Positions 48,812 through 59,937 of a DNA stretch of 64,000 nt are shown one piece after another. Source of the DNA: Capsicum annuum (taxonomy: Eukaryota > Streptophyta > Magnoliopsida > Solanales > Solanaceae); contig NC_061111.1 of assembly GCF_002878395.1 (NCBI RefSeq), positions 24,983,571 through 25,047,570 of the forward strand. The letters run 5' to 3'. The notes beneath the pieces were generated by a model. The model was not told the origin of the DNA. It did not search any database and saw nothing but the letters and a program-made list of their open reading frames with translations. The stretch's first letter is position 1. Each line of letters begins with the position of its first letter. The translations under genes were made by a program, and so were the position numbers.

Positions 48812-50423
48812 TGATACTTCTAAATTACAACTCTCTTATGAGAGAGTAAGCGGTTGTTGTCAAATATATAACCCAACTAGGTTGGGGTCGAATCCCGTCG
48901 AGAATATAGCATTAAATTAAGTTATTCGTGAGTCAATCAACTGATAGTTAGAAGTTTTTGGTAAATGGGGGTTTTTTGAGATTAAACAGGTAGTTATTTC
49001 TCACTTCAAGTTTATCACTCGTTACGAATATTTCAGTGTTTCAAGTCAATATTATGGAAGAAACCAGAACTGTGTTCACTATGGGTGTTGGTGCTTAACA
49101 TACACAAGTAGAGATTCAAAATTCTTGTTACAGATAGGAGTAATAGATCATCTATATCGGAGCAATGCCTAAATGTCTCTCAACTTATTTAGGAATTCAA
49201 TTACCTAATCCTTTCGAACTTAGGGAATTCATATTAATGAACTAGATTTTATCAAGTTAATTTACCTTGTTACAGCATTAATTATTAAATGGAAGTTCAA
49301 TGCTTCCAAGTCTTTGTAGATAATTCACTTCCCACTAGATTTGATTTCTTATTTCAAGCAAATCACTAGTTAGGCATAATATATCATTTGAAAATAATAG
49401 ATAACATTTACAATAGAGGAATATTCCTGAAGTCCCTAAAAGCTCATGAATCTTGACCCACTAGTGACATTACAAGACCAAACCCATAGATCCCACAATT
49501 CGGGTTAAGGAAATTAGCTAGTCATGATGTAAATAGCAACAGTACAAATTGCATTCATAATTCGATGGATGATAACTTACAGACTAATGATAAGCAATAG
49601 TTGTTTATCCTTCACAATCACAGTAGAAATATCAAGAAATATATATTAATAATCTCCCAAAAAGGAATTGTAATGCTTCAACCAAAAATTGGAGAGAAAA
49701 CTCAAATAGTCGTGAAGTTCAAGATGCCCTAGAAAACCATCCTCTCTGCCTTAAATAATCAGCCTAATTTTAGAATTAAATCACAGATTACAACTTTTCC
49801 CTAGCACAAGTGACGACAATATGTGATGGCCTATCAGGATATTGATGAATTATTAGACATGTTGTCAACTCCTCTTCCTATTTCATGTGTTGCTGCCTTC
49901 GACTAATGACAATACGTGATGACTTATCAAGATATTGATGACAAATTAGACAATGTAGTCAACTCTTCACTGCAACTCCTACACACTGCCTTAGGCTGAT
50001 GCTATTCCTGATGACTTATCAGGATGTTGACGACATATTAGATGATGTTATCAACTCTTCACTACAACTTCTACACACTGCCTTAGGCTGATGATATTCC
50101 TGATGACTTATCAGGATGTTGACGACATATCATACAATGTTGTCAACTCTTCACTGCAACTCCGACACACTGTCATAGGATGGTGATATTCCTGATGGCC
50201 ATTCACAAAGTTGACGACTTATCAGACAAGTCGTCAACTGTACTCTACATGGTTGCTTACTTAAAATCTATATCTTTTGACTCAGTTTTCATTGGTTTTC
50301 ATACATCTTAGCTCACCTACACTATCACAGAGAAAACAATCAAAAACCACAACAGTTGCTTTAGAATTTACAAATATTCTGAGTTAAAAGCCTTACATAT
50401 GCTAGCATCAAGATCGCACATCA
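48812..50423 (-). repeat. 5' LTR of the Athila-type element
   Basis: TGATACTTCT to GCACATCA in plus order. The same 92-bp tandem repeat has starts at 49979, 50071 and 50163. It is followed by the GTGGG target duplication (50424-50428). Confidence 0.9.
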
Positions 50424-50700
50424 GTGGGTAATGCCCTAATAGAATTTATGCAGTTCAGTCCATATAAGATCAGGAAAGTTCTCCTGATATGGTCACTGGT
50501 ACGTTATAGATCTTCTATTTACATATTCATGCCCTATTAGATCCAGGAGCTTCTCTGTCTTATGTAACTCCTTGCATAGCAAACAACTTTAAATTTATAC
50601 TAAAAATCTTAATAGAACCTTTCTTCGTGCTTACCTCAGTGGGAAAATCTATTCCAGCAAGACGAGTATACAAGAATTTTAGAAAATCCCTTTAGTTAAT
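50424..50700 (+). pseudogene. PR: Protease fragment of array unit 2
   Basis: It continues the gag cut at 36637. It reads ALLDPGASLSYVTPCIANNF with the aspartate at 50540, then IEPFFVLTSVGKSIPARRVY. The active-site box is normal here, unlike copy 1. Pol is absent downstream, as in unit 1. Confidence 0.82.
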
Positions 50701-52198
50701 TTCAGTAATAAAGTCGTTCCATTTCAGTTTCTTCATGAACCATTCCTTGAATGAAGAGGTAGTAGCTCAGTTTCAGTTGATTTAAGTTTGAATTTCTAGA
50801 TTTAATTAGTAGAAAGAGAAGTTGAGAATTCTAAATTAGTAGAAAAGGTATATGATGATTGTTGGGGCAATAGAAAGCTAAGACTCATGTATTAGAAGGA
50901 AGTACTAGTAGTATACCTTACATTATTAGGAGTAGTCCTTCAGAATGAGATTAGTGTTTATGTGTATTGTCATATCTCAGAATCTAAAGCAAAGTGGTTT
51001 CAATTTGATTTAGAGTTTATTAAGTTATTCACAGACTTAAAATCACAGCTTTAAGCTAACGGGGAGATGGTAGAACAAGTAACCAAGTCAGGCTTTAGAT
51101 TCTACTAATGTCAGTAATGTCAGTACTTATGCCTTACATATCAACTCTATGATCATAGTTCATATTCTTTCACATTAACAAAAATTATGTACATTTACGA
51201 TTCCTAGTATAAGGAGTTACATATCACTTAGTGTTACGAATCATGTTCCATGAATACAGAAACTCCAAACTCAGGTCATGCCTCTCATGACTCATGTACT
51301 CATGTTTTATAGTATGTTCAATTCTAGTACTCATGATACACCCCTAATAATCAGCTAAATTTAGATTATGTCATGTATACCCTCAGTTAAACCTCTTAAT
51401 AAATCTATGATGTTGATATTCTATTTATCAGGCCTTAATTAAGTATCAAGTTTGGTGTAGTGTCCATTCATGCTTCAGGTCCTCATGTTTTAGCCTTTCA
51501 ATAAACTTCCCTTATGAGATGATGTAGTGATGAGCGATTTCTTAAAAGGGAGAGAGTAGGGTAAATATTTTATGTTAAGAAAAATTAGTGCACGCTTGTT
51601 TTACACGAAGCTGTAGTCATGAAGATAGGATTAAATGTCATGTTGGTATGTAAGTGAATGGTTAAAAGGAGGCTGTATTTAGTTGTTAAAGGAAGAGGAG
51701 AAGATAACAGAAGGCAGAGTGTGGTTGTATATTCAGATTCTCAATTTATGTCAGTCTCCCTCACGTAGTTTCAGACCCAGTATTCATACAGTATCTATGT
51801 TTTATCATATCTCAGCATTCAGTTCTAGTATGAATCTCAGTCACAGTCTCAGTTCATTAATCAGTTTCAGGTTTGCCTGACCATAGCATACAGTCACCAG
51901 TTATTCAATTATCAGTATTTTAATACTTCAGCTTACAGACCATTTTAGAATCAGGTCATGCGCTCAGTCTTGCATTCTCAAATAAGAACCGTCTCAACAA
52001 ATTTATGTTCAATTACCTTACATTCCTCAGTCAGTCCTTACCTCATATGCATAGTACTCTACAGTTTCAATCTAGTTATTTAGGCTAAAAATAGTTAAAT
52101 CTTACGTCACCAGTATTCAGCTATCATCCATTTAGTTAATCAAATAAGCTAGTATGTTTATGCATTCATGCTCAGCGCCCGTGTAAATATGCTGTGCT

Positions 52199-52213
52199 AA
52201 GGTGGAGAGTATA
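52199..52213. repeat. SINE target duplication, left copy
   Basis: AAGGTGGAGAGTATA, repeated exactly at 52306-52320. Array unit 1 has this 15-mer only once (near 32130). Confidence 0.93.
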
Positions 52214-52305
52214 CAACAACAACAACAAACCCAGTGTATTCCCACACAGTGGGGTCTAAGAAGGATAAAATCTACGCAGTCCATACCGCTACCCCCTAAA
52301 AGTAG
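52214..52305 (-). mobile_element. 5'-truncated SINE, TS-like (Solanaceae)
   Basis: It is 92 bp, minus strand, between perfect 15-bp duplications. Its 3' tail is (GTT)n, seen in plus order as CAACAACAACAACAAA beside the left duplication. The body has GTGGGAATACACTGGG and GACTGCGTAGATTTTATCC, like the 3' half of the TS SINE family of nightshades. The 5' half with the tRNA-like promoter is missing. Long duplications and a simple-repeat tail are marks of target-primed insertion. Confidence 0.88.
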
Positions 52306-53339
52306 AAGGTGGAGAGTATAGTTGAGAAATTATTCAAAAAATATGTCTAAGCTTGAAAATTTATAGCTGCAGTGCACAAGGCTTATCAACTCTATCTTAG
52401 AAGGTGTTTTGTAGGCCTTACTTTATGTGACAAAATTAGAGACATGTTATGGTTTCTTGTTCAGATATCTTATTCAGACCATGCTAAGATTTTCCTGCTC
52501 CCTAAAGTTAGTAGAACTCTATAAAAAGAGTGTCAAGAACTTCTCCAGTCGAGTGTAAGTTCTCAGCATGAGTTAGTCTGTAAATCCAATAGTACAGGTT
52601 AGCAATCAGGCAGACAAGTTCGTATGGTTTCCAATCTTTCCATCTCGTTGTACAATCCGAAGTTTCATGAATATGGCCATTGCAAAAAAGAGCATCCCAG
52701 TAGTAACGAGTTCAACCTATTTCATGTATCATGTCTTGATTTTAGATCTGATATTCAGTTATGATTCAGTTCTTAGGTGCCCCATGCATCATCTCATGCT
52801 TTTCCTCAGTATCTTAGTTAAGTCAACATTCTTCGAGGGACATAGTGTCCCAAGGGGGTGATACACTATAACCCCCAAGCTTTTATGTCCTAAACCTTCC
52901 ATTTTCTCTTCACGTTACGAATCCAGTTGGAATAATGGATACTCATAAGTTTACTCTTTCGTTCCAATATCAACTGTATTACCATCCTCATTTCATGACG
53001 TGTATCCAAGAAGCCAGTCTAGTTCATGTATCATGATTCAGACTCAGTCCTATTCTCACACCCCGTTCATTCATGTTCAGTAAATGATCTCAGGTTTATC
53101 AGTTTTCTCAGCCTAGGATAATAGTCTTCCTTAGATTTACCTAGTTCCATGTCCAAGATATGATTATAAACTTGGTATACCTTACCATTACACGTTCAGT
53201 CATGCATTCATAAATCCATTCAGCCATGTACTTCATGTATCAGATATGCATAGTCAGTATGTTAACTCAGTGTATCAGTAGTTTCAGTAATGTACTTATG
53301 CTTACATAATCTATCAGTGCTTATGAGCTTAACCAATCT

Positions 53340-53355
53340 CATTCGAGGACGAATG
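53340..53355 (+). other. Pre-PPT hairpin, best-preserved copy
   Basis: CATTCGAGGACGAATG: a perfect 6-bp stem with AGGA loop, about 18 bases before the LTR. Confidence 0.8.
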
Positions 53356-53373
53356 TTCCCAAGGGGGAGATAT

Positions 53374-55845
53374 TGTAACACCCCATGCTTTTTCTTAGCT
53401 TTAAATTCATCCCTAGAATATTAAAGACTTTATTTAAAGATGAATACACTTTTATACATGTAGAATTTTCAATATTTTGACTTTTTATCGCGTGGGAAAT
53501 TGAATAAGCTTTCCATCGATAACAAATTTGCCCAAATCCAATACCCGAGCGAAGAGTTAGAGCCATTTTAGTAAGACAGTGTACCACCTTGTACTTTAGC
53601 GTGTTGCGAAGGTAGTCCAAATGGCATTTGTCATTTTTCAGTGAGACAACACGATACCACCATGTCGTGCCGCTAGCCTTTTTCCCAATTATCACTTTAC
53701 AGTATGACTACGCGATCATGGCGCATCACGCTAAAGGGAAAATTCGCAACCAGTGAGGCACCACGATGGCGGCGTGTTGTGCCATCAACCTAGTTTCCAA
53801 TCGTCAGGTTCCAGTGACACGGCGCGATACCGCCGCATCGCGCCAGTTTACAAAATCGAGATTTTCAGTCAGTCCTATCTTTTAATTTTGAGGGAACTAA
53901 GGTCTTTTTCCCTCACCTCCAGTCAGCCTAAATACATAATCAAACCCTAAAAGAGCACAAATTGTTCATTTATTCACTATTTTCTCAAGAAGCAAGCCAT
54001 TCTCTTTCAAAGGGCAAAACCCTAGTTCAAGAAATCAAGGTCAAGCTCAAGAAATCCTTCAAGAAATTCAAGAATCTCACAAATTAAGGTATGTTAGATG
54101 TTCATTCATGGGTACTTTACACCCATGAAGTCCAAGAATCCTTTTTCAAAGTACAAAGATGATGCATTTATGATTTCCATGTTTGATTTAGATTGAATTC
54201 GTGTTTATATATTAGTTGGGTTCCGATCCATGATTTAAATGCAAGTTTCATGAAATTAAATAGCATATATAACAAATATGTGATTATCTTGATAGACCCT
54301 TAATTAATGCATCTATGATGTTTATTTGGTTATCAATCCATGATTATGACAAGATTCATGAAAAATAGAATAGTATTCAGGGGGGATTATATGAATTGCA
54401 TGCTAAACCTTTGAATTTACAATTAAGTATTATATTCATGATGTTTATGTGATGACCATTATCATGTGAAATACTCATGCTCCCCAAGTATTTGCTAAAA
54501 TGCCTATGTGAAGTAGACAGAGGAATCATGAGATGTTATTATGAGATCTTAATCATGTACAATCTTAATGCATTACAAATGTTTGATGAAATGTCTCTAT
54601 GTATGAATTATGACCAAGTGAACTTTGTTATATTATTCAAGATTATGCTTTGCTTTACTTTTCATGCTATCGAGTCCTGGAGGTATTTAATACCTAACAA
54701 TTTAGCTATTTACCTAGAGCCAGTGTCGGTTACAAAATAGTATCAGTTATGTCACGATTAGTACTCTTAGTCCGTTATAGAACTCAGTAGTACTCAATCA
54801 ATTATAGAACTTAGGAAAACTCAGTAAACTCAGTCTCAGTCCAGTCCAGTCCAGTTTAGTCTAGTATACTCAGTTCAGTGTCTTTCAGTTAGGAGTAGGA
54901 TTCAGTACCGAGCGAGAGCAGGGATGATAGCTCACCCTTTAGATAGGCAGAGTCGTTAGTAGCAATCCCTGTACTCCAAAACTACATAGCTAGTGCAGGA
55001 TGAGGATTCACCCATCAGATTAGGCTTGACTACCTCCCAGGGGTCATCTGTCAGATTAGGCTTGGCTTCGCCCAGGTGTTACCCGTCAGTTAGGCTTGGC
55101 ATCCTAGTTTTCTAGTATTAGTACCCGTGGAACGGTATTAGCACCCTTCCAACTGAGATTACAGGTTGGAACCCTATCAGTTTAGATTTAGGGTATATCA
55201 GTTAGATGATTACCTCCCACAATTTCAGTCTTCAATTCAGAACTTAGCTCAATTTTATAAAATTAGGACCATCAGATACAGTCAATCAGTATCAGTTAAT
55301 CAGTTATCAGAATTCAATACTTAGCATAAGAAAAGATCAGTTATATTTTATATATATATACACATAAATTGCATTCTTAGTATTTACAGTATTCTCAGAT
55401 TCTCCACATACTCTCATGTTCAGTTATTCTCATTCAGTCAGTTATATCCTCATGTATATGAACCCTTGCATTCATCCTTACCTCATCTAGCATACCAGTA
55501 TATTCCCATGTACTGACGCATACTTTTCTGCGCTATGATGTTTCATATCATAGGTTTGGACGCTCAGGTTCTCGATCACGCAGAGTAGATTTAGATTCAG
55601 CCTGCAGTAGTAGATTTAACAGTGAGTCCTCATCATTCGAGGATATTATACTATTTCATACTTTCAGTAGATGTATTAGTTCAGTAGATGGATTTAGTTA
55701 GGGGATTGTCCCATCAATTCCACTTTCAGATAGATTTAGTTGGAGGCTTTTCAGACTAGTTTTCAGACAATGTTCAGTTTTTATCAAATGTTGTTATTTA
55801 TCAGTATTTCAGATATTTTGAACCTTATGGCATTTAAACTTGTTT
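53374..55845 (+). repeat. LTR 'G' of the array, 3' end deleted
   Basis: It starts TGTAACACCCC after a full purine tract. It aligns with E and F until about 55842, then joins the truncated LTR of the next element. About 100-150 bases of LTR end are missing. CG-rich array at 53575-53850; stem-loop at 55533-55553; GGG/CCC near 55700. Confidence 0.88.
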
Positions 55846-56275
55846 TTATGCATTATTTCAAGTGTTTCATACATTTATCATTCAAAACTAATGATAAAAG
55901 ACCTAAAATAGACTATATATATCATATATTTCAAAAGAAAGACAAAATGACTCCAATGCCCTTAATGAGGTGGGGTGGCCATGGAGTGTCATTTAGACAA
56001 ATCTAAATGACCAAAATATCCTCAAGGATAATTGACCAAAATGCCCTTAATAAAGGGAACCAAAAACGTAAACCACCAAGTATGGCCTAAACCCGAGAGT
56101 CCTCAAGTCATCAAGGCTCCAAGCAAACTTCCACAATCGGATTTGTTTAATTGCATGCTCAAGACGACCCCTTCAAGTATAATCCCGTGCCCTCCATGTG
56201 ACCAAAGCTTGATTCATCACATAGTGACTTTGAATGATGTCATCAAAAGCTAAGGCGGCCATTTGTCTTGTATCA
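55846..56275 (-). repeat. 3' LTR of element H, truncated
   Basis: It aligns with 59248-59633, from the TTTCAAGTGTTTCATACA word to the TTGTATCA end. About 370 bases of the LTR are missing on the left, where it meets LTR G, so a deletion joined the two. Confidence 0.85.
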
Positions 56276-56289
56276 TCCTCTCCTTCTTG
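56276..56289 (-). other. Polypurine tract of element H
   Basis: CAAGAAGGAGAGGA on the minus strand directly before the TGATACAAG start of the LTR. Confidence 0.8.
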
Positions 56290-56398
56290 AAAAGTATTCG
56301 ACCTCAAATCCGTACCTTACAAAACTAGAGAAAGAAAAAAAACACAACAACCTTATGGCATGAGGGTTAGGGTTAGAACTATAATAAACATCATCACG

Positions 56399-57714
56399 CT
56401 AAGGTGGAACATACTTGAAGTATATCCAAGGATCCTTTGAATAAAATATTAAAAACTCAATGAAATATGTACAAAGGATTTGGTTATGGGATTCACCAAG
56501 AGTGATACTTTGCTTGTCATGTAGACCAAGCAACAAGTTGGATTCACCAACATATCCATTTCTACATTTGGCACCGGGGTTAAACGGGAAGAATGGCCAT
56601 AGACACGGGTCTAGACAACACTCCCTTTTCCCGTGGTCTCCACCTAAATTAAATGGCATACTCTCTACAATAGCATACATATCATCCAAAGCAAATAGAG
56701 AGTAGAGAAAGGTATCACTCAAGTCAACTTATACTAAGGTGCCCTCATGTGTGTACTCACTGCTCGTTTCCCAATCATCACCATGAGTAATCTCAATAAT
56801 AAAGTCATACAAAGTAGAAGGAGAAGTAGTTTCCAAGACCACACATCCCTTACCCTTAAGAGTACTCTCATCTTCCAAGAAGATATTTCTATCTTTAGGA
56901 GGAATGTTGTCACACCATAGTGGGTTAGCATATCGCTATAGTTTCTAAGGCAAGATATACCATCATTTTCACCACTAGGTCTATTAAGAGTGTTTATATC
57001 ATCTTCAAATAAGAAATTATACCTAAAGAGAGCATGATCTATTTCACGGGCAGATTCGTCACAAACACGTTCATCACTCTCTAAAAGATCAATATCAAGT
57101 TTGAAAGAGATTTCAAGTACAAGATTATCCCAAGAATAGCTCTTGGGTTCACTCCCATTTTGTTGACCAACATTTTCAAATACTTCACTCACTTGAGTTC
57201 TATTAAGCACATCACACATAACCTCAAGTGGCGGGCAAGTTTCACACATAAGTTGATCAACACCAATTACACAAGACGATTTACTTTCATTCAACATGTT
57301 GGCTTTAACACTAAGAGGACATAAATTGATCTTACAAGAAAAGTCAATTTCATCATCAATAGGATCAACTAGTGTATCCACATTCACAACATGTACACCA
57401 TCAACAAGAGTTAAAGAATTATTAGACTCACAAGTAAGTAAGGTACAACTCATACTCAATAGGCTACTAGCCATACAATTATCATTCACACGTACCAAAA
57501 TGTAAAAGTTAGCTATTTTACCTTGTATCTCACATGAGCTATAGTATTCATCTTGACGTGTGTCCTGGAAGCCCACTTGCTCCCTTGGACCTACCATATG
57601 ATCCAATCTCTCATTCACCATAGCCATGTCTCGGGAAATAGTGTCAAGGTACGCCAAAATGACATTGGTGACATTGTTGTCCATGGTTTGAGAGGTGAAA
57701 GCCTTGGGTTCCAT
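56399..57714 (-). pseudogene. Unknown protein of element H, about 440 codons, one frameshift and one nonsense change
   Basis: I do not recognise this protein. The start at 57714 (MEPKAFTSQTMDNNVTNVIL) lies about 1.2 kb from the primer site. The N-terminal 45 residues look helical (LDTISRDMAMVNERLDHM, coiled-coil-like). The middle is acidic and cysteine-bearing (CETCPPLEVMCDVLN; SYSWDNLVLEISFKLDIDLL). The frame is open for 326 codons to 56734, but its last 60 or so residues turn into a leucine-rich string that looks out of frame. From about 56940 another frame continues with acidic protein-like sequence (CDNIPPKDRNIFLEDEST; DFIIEITHGDDW), meets TAA at 56729-56731 (a CAA or CAG codon in origin, by inference), and continues in the same frame to 56399 (LFALDDMYAIVESM; GGDHGKRECCLDPCLWP; SKDPWIYFKYVPP). 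So a single frame of about 440 codons was probably present. No zinc knuckle, D-x-G box or RT motif is seen. It could be a strongly diverged gag or a captured gene. Confidence 0.7.
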
Positions 57715-58866
57715 TGCAATTGTACCTAAAACAAATGAAGAAACAAACCTATAAAATGAAAAAACAAGATTAGTCGTAAAAGATCCTCACCAACAATCGT
57801 AGACTCTCCTTTTTGTGATCTTCACAATTGGAGCGGCGAATATTGAAAGTTGCTTATACTCCGGTAGTCAATAAGATGTCAATTATACTTTGCGGCTGGA
57901 ATGGATTCTTTTTTGATCGACTTAAGACACTAAAAAAAATTTTACTTACGAACTTGAAACAAAGAAGTTACTACGAGTTAAAAAAGAGAAAACACCAAAT
58001 AACGAAGACACGAAAGAAACAGATTCAAAGGACTAATTGGCAACCTAGTTGGAGTGTACTAGTTTGTTAATTAGTTATAGAACCAAGTAATGAAACCAAG
58101 AATCAACAATTAGAAAATAGAAAATTCCAAATTTGAGATTATTAGTGATGTGTAGAGTAGCAATGGTGATGTGGAAGCATGCAATTGGTATTGGTCCCAC
58201 ATGAATTTTAGTCACAAATTTGAAATTTCAATATTCTCACAACTTAGAATGGATGACAATTGGTTTTGGAGGGAAAGTAAAAGTCTTATAGTCTTTTTCA
58301 ACTTTTCAAACTCAAAATGGTGAGATTTGACTTTACTAGTCCCACAAGATGAGGTTTCTTGATTTAAGGAGAAGTGGTTGTCAAGTCTAGGAAGTGATGT
58401 GTGCAAGTCTTCTCACAAACAACTTTACAATTTTTGTCTTACAACTTTTTGGATCTATTTTATACTTTTTGTTATCTTAAGTTGTAAGAATAGATGAAGA
58501 ACAAGATGAACACCAAAACAACATTCAAGAACACAATAACAACTTCTTCAAGAATACAACACAACACCACCAATTGTCAACAACAAGGTACCACATACGA
58601 GCATCTTCAAGTCACCACAACAATGCTCAATTTTATAAGCTCAACTTTAGATCTAGACACTTTTAGTGTTGGTGAAAAAGAAACTAACACTAGAAACACA
58701 CTAAACAAGTAAAAGACTACTAAATCTAGTACAAATCTTGGCCAAGACAACTTCACAAGAACAATAATTTTCCTCGGCCAAGAACAAGATCTTCAAGAAC
58801 ACTTTTTTTTTAATTTTCTAACAAGCAAGCCCAAAATTTGATCTTGTAGGAACAAGATCAAGCTAC
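57715..58866 (-). other. Leader of element H
   Basis: About 1.15 kb between primer site and reading frame, with many GTTCTTGAAGA and GTTGTTGT-like words. No convincing frame. Confidence 0.55.
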
Positions 58867-58880
58867 GCTTTGATACCAAA
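58867..58880 (-). other. Primer binding site of element H (tRNA-iMet type)
   Basis: On the minus strand TTTGGTATCAAAGC directly follows the LTR end TTGTACCA. Confidence 0.85.
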
Positions 58881-59633
58881 TGGTACAAAAAACAAACAAG
58901 AAACTGAAACTATAACTAAAGAAAATAGATGAAGATAACAACAATGACACAAGATGAAACAAGACACAGATTCAACACAAACACAAGAGAAATTACATAG
59001 AAAATAAAGATAGATAGTAAGACCAAAATTATTACAAGATTAAGAACCAAGTGTATTTCAACACTAATCCCTAATGAATTTAATAATCAAAAACAAACTC
59101 TTACGGTGACCACCAAGGGAATCAACTCACCTCAAGATCTACCATTTCCAGGCAAAGGTCTATATTGGCTTTTCCAAGCCCTATACTCAGGATGGTTTTT
59201 CCAAGCCCTACCTAAGACTACAATAAGGTGATATACTCTCAAGAGAGAGGATTTTCAAGTGTTTCATACATTCATCATTCAAAACTAATGAGAACAGACC
59301 TAAAAGAGACTATATATAGTATATTACAAAAGAAAGACAAAATGACTCCAATGCCCTTAATGATGTGGGGTGGCCATGGAGTGTCATTTAGACAAGTCTA
59401 AATGACCAAAATGCACTCAAGGATAAGTGACCAAAATGACCTTAATAAAGGGAACCAAAACCTTGAACCACTAAGTATGGCCTAAACCCGATAGTCCTCA
59501 AGTCATCAAGGCTCCAAGCAAACTTCCACACTTGGATTTGATCCCCTGCCCTCCATGTGACCAAAGCTTGATTCTTAATGTAGTGACTTTGAATGATGTC
59601 ATTAAAACTAAGGCGGCCATTTGACTTGTATCA
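58881..59633 (-). repeat. 5' LTR of element H
   Basis: It is 753 bp, TGGTAC to GTATCA in plus order (TGATAC...GTACCA on the element strand). The following five bases, ACGCT, would be the target duplication, but the partner end is lost. Confidence 0.85.
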
Positions 59634-59937
59634 ACGCTACTTGGGAAGAAAAAGAAGATATGTGAGCCAAGTACCCTCACCTCTTTATCACAAACTTAGA
59701 TTTAGCCAAAGGTAATACTCTTCCTTAATTTAGTTCTTTTATAATCACAAATTAAGCTATATAGTTGTCCTCATGTAAGTTCATGCACTCACAAAATTAG
59801 CTCAGAATCTCAGAATGATTTAGATTCAGTTTTGCAATTTATTTCAGTTGTGCATGCTATCATATATCCTCAGATTACTTAGTATTCTTAGTCTAACTCG
59901 CTATATTCAAGGTCGAATATTTCAAAGTGGGAGATAT
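59634..59937 (+). mobile_element. 3' internal tail of Tekay-type element 'J'
   Basis: It ends with the inverted repeat ATATTC/GAATAT (59903-59920) and the tract AAAGTGGGAGATAT before TGTAATACCC. The rest of the element's body is missing, replaced by element H and the junction to LTR G. Confidence 0.75.
59903..59920 (+). other. Pre-PPT hairpin of element J
   Basis: ATATTC, six-base loop AAGGTC, GAATAT. The arm sequence differs from the other families but pairing is perfect. Confidence 0.7.

Larger units (their letters stand above)
36638..50423 (-). mobile_element. Athila-type Ty3-Gypsy element, minus strand, complete but decayed
   Basis: It is 13,786 bp with LTRs at both ends (1645 and 1612 bp) and a tRNA-Asp type primer site at the right. 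From right to left come gag, protease, RT, RNase H, integrase, a repeat-bearing spacer and a long third reading frame. Large size, Asp primer, the [15 protein letters not shown] block in integrase and an extra frame after pol are all Athila traits. The target is the gag-protease boundary of array unit 2. All frames carry stops. Confidence 0.92.
50701..53373 (+). mobile_element. Non-coding 3' internal region of array unit 2
   Basis: It aligns with 30610-33236 apart from a SINE insertion (52214-52305), a small loss next to it (about 52187-52190), and minor gaps. It ends with a perfect pre-PPT hairpin (53340-53355) and the tract AAGGGGGAGATAT. Confidence 0.82.
55846..59633 (-). mobile_element. 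Minus-strand LTR element 'H' with unknown reading frame and no recognisable pol
   Basis: Direct repeats of about 430 bp (55846-56275 and the end of 58881-59633) flank 2.6 kb of internal sequence. On the minus strand the LTR runs TGATACAAG to TTGTACCA, is followed by an initiator-Met type primer site, and the internal region ends in a purine tract. The far 3' LTR is cut at its outer end, where it joins LTR G. No RT, integrase or protease motif was found, so it is non-autonomous or its pol was lost. Confidence 0.85.
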
